Below, piece after piece: positions 50,758-59,531 of a stretch of 64,000 bases of DNA (position 1 is its first letter; every line of letters begins with the position of its first letter). The stretch spans positions 25,366 through 89,365 of the forward strand of contig JALUXG010000010.1 of NCBI GenBank assembly GCA_027019085.1, in the 5' to 3' direction. Made by a program: the position numbers and the translations under genes. This stretch comes from Rhodanobacteraceae bacterium. GTDB taxonomy: Bacteria > Pseudomonadota > Gammaproteobacteria > Xanthomonadales > Rhodanobacteraceae. The notes under the pieces are model-generated. The model saw only the letters and a list, made by a program, of their open reading frames with translations. It was not told where the DNA came from and made no database searches.

Positions 50758-52236
50758 ATGAGCCGGCTGGTCATCGTGGTCGAAAACCCCGCCGACTGGG
50801 GTGCCTACTATCCATCCACCCAGGTCGTGGCCGCACGCGACTACTTGCGTGAACCGCTCGGCAGCAGCGAGCGCACCCATGTCATCAACCTGTGCCGCAG
50901 CTACAAGTACCTGGGCAGCGGCTACTACGTCTCGCTGCTCGCCGAAGCACGCGGCCACCGCGTGATTCCCTCCGTCCGGAGCATCAACGGCCTGCGCCGA
51001 CGCGCGTTGTACGGGCTGGACATCGAGGACCTGAACCAGAAACTGGCACAGGTCTTGTCCGCCAGTGAACGCGACAGCAACGACTTCGGCATCCTCGTCT
51101 ATTTCGGACAGACCGCACATGCCCTGCTGCAGGATCTGGCACGCCAGGTATTCGAGCTTTTCCCCTGCCCCTTGCTGCGCATCGAGTTCCGGCGTGACCG
51201 TACCTGGCAGATTGGCGCCATACGTCCGGTAGGAATCAATACCCTTGGAGACGCCCAGGAGGATGCCTTCGCGCAGGCGCTGGACCATTTCGCCAGCAAG
51301 GTTTGGCGCAAGCCCCGGGCCCGGCGGCGCTACCGCTACGACATCGCCATGCTGGTCAATCCGGAAGAATCGATGCCGCCGTCCAACCGCGGTGCGCTGA
51401 AACAGTTCGTGGCGGCCGGCAAGCAGCTGGATGTGGATGTCGACAAGATCGGGCCGAACGACTACACGCGCCTGGCCGAATACGATGGCCTGTTCATCCG
51501 CGAGACCACGGCCATCGACCACCACACCTACCGCTTCGCACACCGCGCCGAGCAGGAAGGCATGGTGGTGATCGACGATCCGGCATCCATCCTGCGCTGC
51601 ACCAACAAGATCTTCCTGCACGACTTGCTGGTATCGCGAAAGCTGTCGGTGCCCGATACCGAAATCCTGCAGCGGGACGATCCACATGCACTTGACGAAT
51701 TGCCCGACAAACTCGGCCTGCCGCTGGTGCTGAAGATCCCGGACGGATCGTTTTCCCGTGGCGTGATCAAGGTGGAAAGCGCGGACACGCTCAAGCAGGC
51801 TGTGACCGAGCTGTTTACCCACAGTGCCCTGTTGATTGCACAGCGGTACCTGTACACCGAATTCGACTGGCGCATCGGCGTGCTCAATCGCGAGCCCCTG
51901 TATGCCTGCCAGTACTTCATGTCGCGCGGCCACTGGCAGATCTACAACCACAACGGGAGCGGCCCAAAATCCGGCGGTTTCCGCACCATGCCGGTGCGCA
52001 AGGCACCGGCGGATGTGGTGCGCCTGGCGGTCAGGGCCGCCAATGCCATAGGGGACGGACTGTACGGCGTGGATCTCAAGCAGACCGATGAACGCGCCGT
52101 GGTCATCGAAGTCAACGACAACCCCTCCATCGACGCCGGCGTGGAAGACGCCTACCTCGGCGAAGACCTGTACCGCCGCATCATCGGCGAACTGGTGCGG
52201 CGGCTGGAACGCAAGCGGCTGGGCGTGAGCGGCTAG
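50758..52236 (+). CDS. RimK-like ATP-grasp ligase with RLAN N-terminal domain
   Basis: A 492-residue amidoligase-type protein. Residues about 1-195 are the RimK-like N-terminal (RLAN) domain (MSRLVIVVENPADWGAYYPS; NLCRSYKYLGSGYYVSLLAE). The ATP-grasp domain follows (residues about 200-490) with PLVLKIPDGSFSRGVIKV (ATP-binding lysine and glycine-rich loop), DWRIGVLNREPLYACQYF and VIEVNDNPSIDAGVED (metal ligands Glu/Asn). Such enzymes join amino acids to a peptide or small molecule. With the divergent GNAT gene it may form a peptide- or metabolite-modifying pair. Its stop overlaps the convergent small-protein stop in CTAG. Confidence 0.9.
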   Translation: MSRLVIVVENPADWGAYYPSTQVVAARDYLREPLGSSERTHVINLCRSYKYLGSGYYVSLLAEARGHRVIPSVRSINGLRRRALYGLDIEDLNQKLAQVLSASERDSNDFGILVYFGQTAHALLQDLARQVFELFPCPLLRIEFRRDRTWQIGAIRPVGINTLGDAQEDAFAQALDHFASKVWRKPRARRRYRYDIAMLVNPEESMPPSNRGALKQFVAAGKQLDVDVDKIGPNDYTRLAEYDGLFIRETTAIDHHTYRFAHRAEQEGMVVIDDPASILRCTNKIFLHDLLVSRKLSVPDTEILQRDDPHALDELPDKLGLPLVLKIPDGSFSRGVIKVESADTLKQAVTELFTHSALLIAQRYLYTEFDWRIGVLNREPLYACQYFMSRGHWQIYNHNGSGPKSGGFRTMPVRKAPADVVRLAVRAANAIGDGLYGVDLKQTDERAVVIEVNDNPSIDAGVEDAYLGEDLYRRIIGELVRRLERKRLGVSG

Positions 52237-52457
52237 GGGCGACGCCAAAATCGCGTCGGCAGCAGCAGCCGTGTCGCCAGACGAGGCTGCAGGGCCAGCA
52301 GCACGCAGGCGGGTGCCGCGACCAGCCAGAACACGGTAGTAAAGCCAAGCATCCGGTTGGGCCAGGCCAGCGGGGTACACAGCATCAGCAGGCCACAGGC
52401 CAGCCAGACCAGAGCGATCAAGGCGCGGGAACGGCGCGGGTGATGAGGTGTCTTCAT
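52233..52457 (-). CDS. Small predicted membrane protein
   Basis: A 74-residue protein with two hydrophobic segments (ALIALVWLACGLLMLCTPLAW and FTTVFWLVAAPACVLLALQP) and basic ends. It has no recognised family. ATG 52457 has an excellent AAGGAGG ribosome site, so it is probably translated. Its stop overlaps that of the ATP-grasp gene in a CTAG. Divergent from the lipocalin gene. Confidence 0.7.
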   Translation of the reverse strand: MKTPHHPRRSRALIALVWLACGLLMLCTPLAWPNRMLGFTTVFWLVAAPACVLLALQPRLATRLLLPTRFWRRP

Positions 52458-52574
52458 GGCGTTTCCTCCTTGACCCGTACCCTGCCGTGCATGCATCTCA
52501 CCGGTTGCGACGGCGCATCCGATGCCGCGGGATCCGCGTATACGCATCAAACCGGCACCCCGCGGAGTCTCCCC

Positions 52575-53126
52575 ATGAACACGCCCAGATTTCTCATGCT
52601 GACCGGCCTGGTCCTGCTGGCCGGTTGCGCCGCCAACCCCTCAAAGTGGCCGCAAACGGTCGATCATGTGGACCTGCAACGGTATATGGGCACCTGGCAC
52701 GTGATCGCCAACATTCCCAATATCTTCGAACGCGGCAAGGTGGCTACGGCTGACGAATACCATTTGCGCAAGAACGGCGACATCGACATCACCTACCACT
52801 TCCGCAAGGGATTCGATCTCAAGCCCGATGCCTGGCACGGCAAGGGTTGGCTACCGGACAAGAACAACGCGGCATACTGGAAGGTGCGCATCGTCTGGCC
52901 GTTCACCTCCGATTACCTGATCCTTGCACTGGACCCCGAGTACCGTTATGTGATGGTCGGCGTGCCCTCGCGCAAGCTGTTGTGGATCATGTCGCGCAAG
53001 CCAGCCATGCCCGAGGCGGTCTACAGGCAGTACGTGGCCAAGGCCAGGTCCCTAGGCTATCCCGTGGACCAGCTGCGTCGCGTGCCGCAGCAACCGAACC
53101 AGGTCGGCCTGCCCGGCTATCAGTAG
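52575..53126 (+). CDS. blc: Outer-membrane lipocalin lipoprotein (Blc-like)
   Basis: A 183-residue bacterial lipocalin. The signal with lipobox (LTGLVLLAGC) predicts a lipoprotein. The lipocalin signature is YMGTWHVIANIPN near the mature N-terminus and the second motif YRYVMVGVP. Blc-type proteins bind lysophospholipids at the outer membrane and are stress-induced. ATG 52575 is the start. It lies 54 bases before aroE. Confidence 0.93.
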   Translation: MNTPRFLMLTGLVLLAGCAANPSKWPQTVDHVDLQRYMGTWHVIANIPNIFERGKVATADEYHLRKNGDIDITYHFRKGFDLKPDAWHGKGWLPDKNNAAYWKVRIVWPFTSDYLILALDPEYRYVMVGVPSRKLLWIMSRKPAMPEAVYRQYVAKARSLGYPVDQLRRVPQQPNQVGLPGYQ

Positions 53127-53180
53127 CTCCGGGGCGAGCGGTTACAATGCCGTTCCACCGGTCAGCACACAGGGACACGC

Positions 53181-54017
53181 ATGAGTGAATCACCCCGCCG
53201 ATATGCAGTGTTCGGTCATCCCGTAGCGCATTCGCTTTCGCCACGCATCCATCGGGACTTCGCACGGCAATTCGGCATCGACCTGTCCTACGAGGCCGTG
53301 GAGGTCGATGCGGCGGGATTTGCCGATGCGGCAAGGGATTTTTTCGTCGCCGGCGGGCGGGGAGCCAATGTCACCGTGCCGCACAAGGAGGCGGCCATGG
53401 CCCTGGCCGATGTCCACAGCCGTGCCGCTGCCCTCGCCGGTGTGGCCAACGTGCTGACGCGACGCGCGGACGGTTCGGTGGAGGCCCACAACAACGACGG
53501 TGCCGGACTGGTGCGTGATCTGACCGAACGCCATGGACAGGACCTGCGTGGACACGATGCGCTGCTGCTCGGTGCCGGCGGTGCTGCACAGGGCGTGGCC
53601 GCGGCACTGCTCGAAGCGGGGGTGCAGACACTGACCATCGTCAACCGCAGCCCCGAACGCGCCGATGCACTGGCGGACCGGCTGGGCGAGCCCGCGCGGG
53701 CACACAGCCGGTATTGGGAAGATCTGCCCGGCCTGGGCAGCTACGACCTGATCATCAACGCCACCTCGGCCGGTGTGCAGGGCAAGGCCCTGGACCTGCC
53801 GTTCTCGCTGATTGCGCCGCGCGCCCTGTGCTACGACCTTTCCTACGGCGCTGCCGCCAGCGGCTTTCTGGCCTGGGCGCGTGCCGCCGGTGCGCGCCTG
53901 GCGCTGGATGGCCTGGGCATGCTGGTGGAAACGGCGGCCGACAGCTTCGAGCACTGGCATGGCAAACGACCGGATACCGAGCCGGTCTACGCGACCCTGC
54001 GCGCCGAACAGGCCTGA
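53181..54017 (+). CDS. aroE: Shikimate dehydrogenase
   Basis: AroE (278 residues) reduces 3-dehydroshikimate to shikimate with NADPH. The substrate-binding part ([29 protein letters not shown] with the catalytic Lys) and the NADP-binding loop [16 protein letters not shown] with the basic stretch VNRSPERA are clear. The C-terminal [15 protein letters not shown] is present. The remnant of a YkgJ-like gene begins nine bases after its stop. Confidence 0.97.
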   Translation: MSESPRRYAVFGHPVAHSLSPRIHRDFARQFGIDLSYEAVEVDAAGFADAARDFFVAGGRGANVTVPHKEAAMALADVHSRAAALAGVANVLTRRADGSVEAHNNDGAGLVRDLTERHGQDLRGHDALLLGAGGAAQGVAAALLEAGVQTLTIVNRSPERADALADRLGEPARAHSRYWEDLPGLGSYDLIINATSAGVQGKALDLPFSLIAPRALCYDLSYGAAASGFLAWARAAGARLALDGLGMLVETAADSFEHWHGKRPDTEPVYATLRAEQA

Positions 54018-54025
54018 GCACCGGC

Positions 54026-54127
54026 ATGATGGAATGCCGCGCCGGTTGCGGCGCCTGCTGCATCGCGCCGTCGATTTCCTGCACGTTTCCGTTGGCGAGT
54101 CATGCAAAGACGCCGCAGGCAAGGTGA
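54026..54127 (+). pseudogene. Remnant of a YkgJ-type cysteine-cluster gene
   Basis: Translation begins MMECRAGCGACCIAPSIS, matching the N-terminus of the YkgJ/UPF0153 zinc- or iron-binding cysteine-cluster family (CxxGCGxCC). Beyond residue 18 only scattered matches (Pro, His, Lys, Arg) remain before a stop at residue 34, whereas intact members run to 80-100 residues and carry more Cys. No other frame restores the rest. It looks like a decayed gene after aroE. Confidence 0.6.
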
Positions 54128-54215
54128 ATCGACGTGATGGGGACATCCTGAAGCCGATCGGGGAAATCCGGGCCGGACGTTCCGGATGATGCGGGCTGGA
54201 CGTGAGCAGGCCTTA

Positions 54216-54279
54216 TGTAAAAAGTAATTGACATTCTTGCGTCCCGCATCTACGCTGGAAATGTAAATTAGTTTTTACA
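54216..54279 (+). promoter_or_regulatory. Promoter with twin inverted-repeat operators before the XRE/membrane pair
   Basis: TTGACA (54228-54233)-17 bp-TACGCT (54251-54256) is a sigma-70 promoter. Two related palindromes, TGTAAA-N6-TTGACA (54216-54233) and TGTAAA-N6-TTTACA (54262-54279), cover the -35 element and the start point, with centres 46 bases apart. They are probable binding sites of the encoded XRE regulator. Confidence 0.72.
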
Positions 54280-54309
54280 AAGTTCAATCTCGTCAAGCAG
54301 GAGTGGAAC

Positions 54310-54735
54310 ATGTACATAAGCTTTCGCGAAAAAAGTCTCGGACTACTGATCGTCAGCCTTGTTGCCGTGTTCGGCGGTTACTTCATCCATGCCCTGAACC
54401 ATGTCACGGAGCGGGTGCAGGCGGGGCAGATTGTACTGTTCGCAAGCGCCATTGTCGTGCTTGTCCTGATTCAGATCATCGGTCACGTCGTGCTTGCCGT
54501 CGCCAGCCTTCGTGAGCTGTCGGCAAAGATACAAACCGACGAGAGGGACACCATGGTACGGCTGAAAGGAAGCCGGGCAAGTTCACTGGTGCTCGCGGTG
54601 GGCGTGTTCCTGTCGTTGTGCGTGGGAGTTGCCGGAAGCGGGAATTTTGCCTTTGTCCATGTGCTCCTTGCGTTCTGGGTGGTGGCGCAGGTTACGGACT
54701 ATGCAACGCAGCTCGTGTTGTATCGACGGGGGTGA
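54310..54735 (+). CDS. Four-helix membrane protein paired with an XRE regulator
   Basis: A 141-residue protein with four predicted helices (LGLLIVSLVAVFGGYFI; QIVLFASAIVVLVLIQIIGH; ASSLVLAVGVFLSLCVGV; VHVLLAFWVVAQVTDYA) and a short cytoplasmic loop with the acidic TDERD motif. This layout, followed by a small HTH gene, resembles DUF2178-type membrane protein/regulator pairs. Codon use is less GC-rich than in neighbouring genes. It begins at ATG 54310 with AGGAG upstream. Function unknown; possibly a membrane signal that controls the partner regulator. Confidence 0.8.
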   Translation: MYISFREKSLGLLIVSLVAVFGGYFIHALNHVTERVQAGQIVLFASAIVVLVLIQIIGHVVLAVASLRELSAKIQTDERDTMVRLKGSRASSLVLAVGVFLSLCVGVAGSGNFAFVHVLLAFWVVAQVTDYATQLVLYRRG

Positions 54736-54738
54736 ATC

Positions 54739-54966
54739 GTGGGCAAGAGAACACACCGGTTGCGGAACCGCTTGCGCGAGCTTCGTCAAAGTTGCGGTGG
54801 CATCACGCAGTCGGAATTGGCAGAACGCGCAGGGATCACGCGCCAGACCGTTATTTCCATCGAAGCGAACCGATATTCGCCATCGCTGGAAGTGGCATTC
54901 ATGATCGCCCGCGCGCTGGGAGTCGGGATCGAGGAGGCATTTCAATACCAGGGCAAGGAACCCTGA
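54739..54966 (+). CDS. Small XRE/YozG-like HTH regulator
   Basis: A 75-residue HTH protein (RLRELRQSCGGITQSELAER; ITRQTVISIEANRYSPSLEV) with a Cro/CI fold and little else, like YozG-type regulators. The start is GTG 54739, three bases after the membrane-gene stop, so the two genes are coupled. It likely binds the twin TGTAAA-N6-TTKACA sites and represses the pair. It is convergent with the gamma carbonic anhydrase gene. Confidence 0.88.
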   Translation: MGKRTHRLRNRLRELRQSCGGITQSELAERAGITRQTVISIEANRYSPSLEVAFMIARALGVGIEEAFQYQGKEP

Positions 54967-55019
54967 ACACGGGGTCTGGTGCAAGGCTGAACATGATCGC
55001 CGAGTGCAGGTTCACCTGT

Positions 55020-55577
55020 TCAGATCGATGCCAGGTATTGATCTTTCAGGCGTACATAGTGGGCGGCCGAATAGTGCAGTTGGGCGATGGTCTCGGCGTC
55101 GAGTTCGCGCACGCATCGCGCGGGGTTGCCCAGCCACAGCTCCCCTTCCCCGACGACCTTGCCTGGCGGCACCAGGGCGCCGGCGCCGACCATGGCGTGG
55201 CGCCGCACGATGGCGCCGTCGAGTATCGTTGCATGCATGCCGATCAGGCAGGCGTCCTCCAGGGTGCAGGCGTGGATCACTGCAGCGTGGCCGACGGTGA
55301 CATCTTCCCCGATCAGGCAGGGGTGGCCACCGGGCGTGAAGGGGCCGTCATGGGTGACATGCACGATGGCGCCGTCCTGGATGTTGCTGCGTGCACCGAT
55401 ACGGATGCGATGAACGTCTCCACGCAGCACCGCGGCCGGCCAGACCGAGACATCGTCGGCCAGTTGCACGTCGCCGATCACGGTGGCGGCAGGATCGACG
55501 TACACGCGTTCACCGAGCACCGGGGACGTGTCGGCGAAGGCGCGCAGGAGGGTCGTAAGCGGCGGGTTGCCATTCAC
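55020..55577 (-). CDS. Gamma carbonic anhydrase-family protein (YrdA-like)
   Basis: A 185-residue left-handed beta-helix protein of hexapeptide repeats (SVWPAAVLRGDVHRIRIGAR; NIQDGAIVHVTHDG; TVGHAAVIHACTLEDACLIG). The three metal His positions of the family (VHV, TVGH, IHAC) are present. YrdA/PaaY-type members bind Zn but many lack strong CO2 hydration; the role is uncertain. The start is GTG 55577, overlapping the patatin stop as GTGA, so the two are translationally coupled. Confidence 0.92.
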   Translation of the reverse strand: MNGNPPLTTLLRAFADTSPVLGERVYVDPAATVIGDVQLADDVSVWPAAVLRGDVHRIRIGARSNIQDGAIVHVTHDGPFTPGGHPCLIGEDVTVGHAAVIHACTLEDACLIGMHATILDGAIVRRHAMVGAGALVPPGKVVGEGELWLGNPARCVRELDAETIAQLHYSAAHYVRLKDQYLASI

Positions 55578-57313
55578 AGCAGGGGCTCCTCGAGCGCCTG
55601 CACGGTGGCGCGGTATCCGGCCTCGATCACGCGGTCGAAGGCCTTGAAGTCGAGCAGGCCGATGCCCTGCATGTCGGGAGCGATGACGCGGGTAGCCAGT
55701 TCGCGGCGGCTGTCGGCCTCGGATTCCGCATTGACCATGCCGGCGCGCAACAGGATCGCACCGATGCCCGGCATCCGTCGACGCAGTCGCCACTGCTGCC
55801 ACCAGCCGGGCATCCATGCGCGGTCCAGGTCGGTATGCAGGACATCCTCGGAGCGGATATCGCAGGCCACGATGGCGCCCATGCCGTGGTCGTACATCAC
55901 GTCCACGGGCAGGTTGTTGGTCACCGCGCCGTCCACATGCACCCGCCCTGTCCGCAGCAAGGGGGGGAACAGTCCCGGGACCGCGCTTGAGGCGCGCAGC
56001 CAGAGCCACAACGGACCGCCGCGGTGGACGTCGGCGCCACCGCGGGTCAGATCCGAGGACACACAGAAGAACGGTATCGGCAGGTCGGCAATGTCCAGGT
56101 CCTTGAAGAAATACTGCAGCAATCGCGAGGCGCGCTCGCCACGGCTCAGCGCGACCAGCGGCAGCGTCCAGTCCGAGAGCAGGCGCCCATCGACGAAGCC
56201 TTCGCGGTAATACTGGGTCAGTGCGGCATCGTCCCATTCGGTGGCGATGCCGGCGCCGATGATCGCGCCGATGCTGGTGCCGCCGACGCGGTCGATGTCG
56301 TAGCCGTGCTCGTGCAGGGCGCGCACCATGCCGATGGCTGCAAAGCCGCGCGCGCCACCGCCGGAAAGCACGATGCCGAGGCTGCGCCGTGCCAGCAGCC
56401 GTGCCAGCCGATGCGTGTCGTGCAGGCCGCGCACATGATGATGCTGGTCGATGCCTCCGATGGCATCGCACCAGGCGCGTGCAGAGCCGGGCACGATGTC
56501 ACCGTCCGGGTGCAGCAGCAGCAGATGGCGAGGTCGCTGCAGGTCGGCATGCTCCAGCAGGGCGGCATGGTCGGGCCAGGCCGCGGGTGTGCGTTCGCTG
56601 CGCACGGCCAGCAGCAGCGCATCGGCCTGCCGGCGGCACAGGTTGCGCCAGCGTTCCTCCCGACCTTCGTCCACGTACAGCACGAATCGCATCTCGCGTT
56701 CGCGCTCGGCGAACCAGGACGGATCGCGGTCGTGGCCGAGGGCCTCGTCGATCAGCATGCAGTTGCCGAAAGGCAGCAGGGCATGGCGCAGCTGCTCGGC
56801 AAGATCGCGTACCGGGATATCGGGCGCATGCGGCAGCAGCGCGAAGGTACGCGGCAGGATGCGCGGCTCGTCGCCGTCGGGCAGCAGCAGGCTGCGCAAG
56901 GCGCCGGGTGCCGCATCGATGATGATCTGCGGGTGTTCCCTGACCAGTGCACGAAAGGTCTCGCGCGACAAGCGCAGGAGCTGGCTGTCCCGCAGTGCCC
57001 GGACCGAGACATAGTGCGGCTGGTCGAGCAGCAGGCCGGCGGTGCCCACCGTGTCGCCGGCACCCAGCAGTCCCGCCAGGTGGGGGGCACCGCCGGCGCG
57101 CGGCTTGCGGAACACGCCCAGGCTTCCCGATTGCAGGATGTACAGTGCATCGGACGGCTCACCGGCGGAAAACAGCAGGCCACCACCACGCACGGTCATC
57201 GACGACAGGCTGGCTGCGAGTGCGGCCAGCGTCCCGTCATCCAGTTCACCGAATACCTGGCTGTGGCGCAACAGGGACGTGATGTCGAGCGATCCCGGGG
57301 GCATGGCGCACAT
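55574..57313 (-). CDS. Cyclic-nucleotide-binding and patatin-like phospholipase
   Basis: A 579-residue two-domain protein. An N-terminal cNMP-binding fold (HSQVFGELDDGTLAALAASL; LLFSAGEPSDALYILQSGSL; SRETFRALVREHP) covers residues about 10-135. A middle region (about 135-310) resembles the linker of NTE-like proteins. The C-terminal patatin domain has the oxyanion loop SGGGARGFAAIG, nucleophile GTSIGAIIG and DGAVTNNLPVD. Such enzymes hydrolyse phospholipids. ATG 57313 or 57304 could start it. Coupled to the gamma carbonic anhydrase gene and divergent from prlC. Confidence 0.9.
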   Translation of the reverse strand: MCAMPPGSLDITSLLRHSQVFGELDDGTLAALAASLSSMTVRGGGLLFSAGEPSDALYILQSGSLGVFRKPRAGGAPHLAGLLGAGDTVGTAGLLLDQPHYVSVRALRDSQLLRLSRETFRALVREHPQIIIDAAPGALRSLLLPDGDEPRILPRTFALLPHAPDIPVRDLAEQLRHALLPFGNCMLIDEALGHDRDPSWFAEREREMRFVLYVDEGREERWRNLCRRQADALLLAVRSERTPAAWPDHAALLEHADLQRPRHLLLLHPDGDIVPGSARAWCDAIGGIDQHHHVRGLHDTHRLARLLARRSLGIVLSGGGARGFAAIGMVRALHEHGYDIDRVGGTSIGAIIGAGIATEWDDAALTQYYREGFVDGRLLSDWTLPLVALSRGERASRLLQYFFKDLDIADLPIPFFCVSSDLTRGGADVHRGGPLWLWLRASSAVPGLFPPLLRTGRVHVDGAVTNNLPVDVMYDHGMGAIVACDIRSEDVLHTDLDRAWMPGWWQQWRLRRRMPGIGAILLRAGMVNAESEADSRRELATRVIAPDMQGIGLLDFKAFDRVIEAGYRATVQALEEPLL

Positions 57314-57378
57314 GCTAGCTTGAAATTGACGCAAGTCACCGCCACGCTTGCAGGTTCCGTCCCCTGCATGGCACGCCC

Positions 57379-59421
57379 ATGACCCCCGGCAATCCCCTGC
57401 TCGACACGAACGATCTTCCCGCCTTCGACGCCATCCGTGCCGAACACGTGCTTCCCGCGGTGGAAGCCGTGCTGGATGAGTATCGTGCCGCCGTGGCGGC
57501 AATCACGGCAGCGGATGCACTGCGCGACTTCGACAGCGTCATGCTGGCACAGGAGCGACTGGAGGAACGCCTGGGGCGGGTCTGGTCGCCGGTCTCGCAC
57601 CTGCATGCAGTGGCCGACACGCCGGCCCTGCGCGAGGCCTACGCCGCGGCGCAGGAGAAAATCACCGATTTCCACGCCGAACTGGGACAGAACCGGGATC
57701 TGTACCAGGCGGTGCAAGCGGTTGCCGATGCCGATGGTCCGTCGCTGACAGCTGCACAGCGGGCGGCACGCGAACACGCGCTGCGTGATTTCCGCCTCTC
57801 CGGCGTGACCCTGGAAGAGCCGGCCCGCAGCCGCTTCCGCGCCATCGCCAACGACTTGTCGCGCCTGGGTACCGAGTTCGCCAATGCGGTCCTGGATGCC
57901 ACCGATGCCTGGCATCGCCATGTCACCGACGAGCGCGACCTGGCCGGCATCCCCGCCTCGGGACGCTCGGTCCTGCGCCAGTACGCCCGCGAGGCCGGCC
58001 TGGAAGGCTATCTGGTCACCCTCAAGCAGCCGGCGGTGCAGGCAGTGATGACCTATGCCGACAACCGTGATCTGCGCGAGGAGGTCTACTGGGCCTACCA
58101 GACACGCGCATCCGACCAGGGTCCGGATGCAGGCCGGTTCGACAATACCGGGCGCATCGAGCGCATCCTGTCCTTGCGCCACGAGGCCGCGCAACTGCTG
58201 GGATTTGCCAATGCGGCCGAGGAATCACTGGCCACCAAGATGGCCGACACCCCGCAGACCGTGCTGGCCTTTCTGCGCGATCTGGCCGCACGTGCCCGAC
58301 CGGTTGCGCGCAAGGAGCTTGAAGCCCTGCGTCGTTTCGCGGCCGAACGCCTTGAGCTGGCCAATCCCGAACCCTGGGACATTGCCTACCTGTCGGAAAA
58401 ACTGCGCCAGCAACGCCATGCTCTCGACGAGGAGCAGCTCAAGCAGTATTTCCCGCTGCCGTCCGTGCTCGATGGCCTGTTCGCACTGGTCGGGTCGCTG
58501 TACGGCATCCGTCTGCGCCAGCGTCCGCAGGCCAGGACCTGGCATCGCGATGCGCACTACTACGATGTGCTGGATGGCGACGGACGCGTGTTTGCGGGGG
58601 TGTACATGGACCTTCATGCGCGCAGCGGCAAGCGCGGCGGCGCCTGGATGGACGTGTGCCGCGCACGCTTTCGCGACGGCGGCACACTGCACACGCCGGT
58701 GGCCTACCTGACCTGCAATTTCGCCCCGCCCGGCGAGGATGCACCGGCCCTGCTCACGCATGACGACGTGCTGACGCTGTTCCACGAATTCGGCCATGGA
58801 CTGCACCATCTGCTGACCGAGGTGGATCTGCCTTCGGTGGGTGGCATCGACGGCGTGGAATGGGATGCCGTCGAGCTGCCCAGCCAGTTCATGGAGAATT
58901 TCGCCTGGGACCGCCGCGTGCTGGACCTGTTTGCCCGACACCATCGCACCGGTGAACGTCTGCCCGACGAGTTGTACCGGCGCATGCTCGACGCACGGCA
59001 TTTCCACGCCGGCCTGTTCCTGGTGCGCCAGATCGAATTCGCGTTGTTCGATTTTCTGCTGCACAGCGAATACGACCCTGCACAGGGATCGCGTGCGCTG
59101 GCCACCCTCGAACGCGTGCGGCGCGAAGTCGCGGTACTGCACCCGCCGGCCTGGCAGCGCTTCCCGCATGCCTTCACGCACATCTTCGCGGGCGGCTACG
59201 CGGCGGGCTATTACAGCTATCTGTGGGCCGAGGTACTCTCGGCAGATGCTTTCGAGCGCTTCGAACAGGCCGGCGTGATCGATCGCGCGACCGGCGAGGC
59301 TTTCCGCCGTGAAGTGCTGGCGGTCGGCGCCACGCGACCGGCGCTGGAGAGCTTCGTCGCCTTCCGCGGACGCGCACCCGAACCGGGCGCCCTGCTGCGC
59401 AGTTACGGCCTGCAAACGTAG
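57379..59421 (+). CDS. prlC: Oligopeptidase A (M3 family)
   Basis: PrlC (680 residues) is a zinc peptidase that degrades signal and other short peptides in the cytoplasm. The HExxH motif is in LFHEFGHGLHH, and the third ligand Glu is in GVEWDAVELPSQFMEN. The N-terminal part is alpha-helical with NPLLDTNDLPAFDAIRAEH. The ATG is 57379. The stop codon lies inside a REP-like repeat. It is divergent from the patatin gene and 110 bases before xthA. Confidence 0.97.
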   Translation: MTPGNPLLDTNDLPAFDAIRAEHVLPAVEAVLDEYRAAVAAITAADALRDFDSVMLAQERLEERLGRVWSPVSHLHAVADTPALREAYAAAQEKITDFHAELGQNRDLYQAVQAVADADGPSLTAAQRAAREHALRDFRLSGVTLEEPARSRFRAIANDLSRLGTEFANAVLDATDAWHRHVTDERDLAGIPASGRSVLRQYAREAGLEGYLVTLKQPAVQAVMTYADNRDLREEVYWAYQTRASDQGPDAGRFDNTGRIERILSLRHEAAQLLGFANAAEESLATKMADTPQTVLAFLRDLAARARPVARKELEALRRFAAERLELANPEPWDIAYLSEKLRQQRHALDEEQLKQYFPLPSVLDGLFALVGSLYGIRLRQRPQARTWHRDAHYYDVLDGDGRVFAGVYMDLHARSGKRGGAWMDVCRARFRDGGTLHTPVAYLTCNFAPPGEDAPALLTHDDVLTLFHEFGHGLHHLLTEVDLPSVGGIDGVEWDAVELPSQFMENFAWDRRVLDLFARHHRTGERLPDELYRRMLDARHFHAGLFLVRQIEFALFDFLLHSEYDPAQGSRALATLERVRREVAVLHPPAWQRFPHAFTHIFAGGYAAGYYSYLWAEVLSADAFERFEQAGVIDRATGEAFRREVLAVGATRPALESFVAFRGRAPEPGALLRSYGLQT

Positions 59422-59483
59422 GGCGGACGCCGTCCGCCGCTTTCCGCAGTGCACGCGCGTACGTCGGACGGAGCCCGCCCTGC
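59418..59483. repeat. REP-like inverted pair (GTAGGGCGGAC type)
   Basis: A GTAGGGCGGAC...GTCCGCC element (59418-59438) is followed by an inverted GCAGGGCGGGC...GTCCGAC element (59463-59483, on the other strand). The pair forms a REPIN-like unit between prlC and xthA, and the prlC stop codon is inside the first copy. Confidence 0.65.
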
Positions 59484-59531
59484 GCCGGTCGGTTCCGCAA
59501 GTCCGTTCGGCAAAGCCATTACAATGATCCG

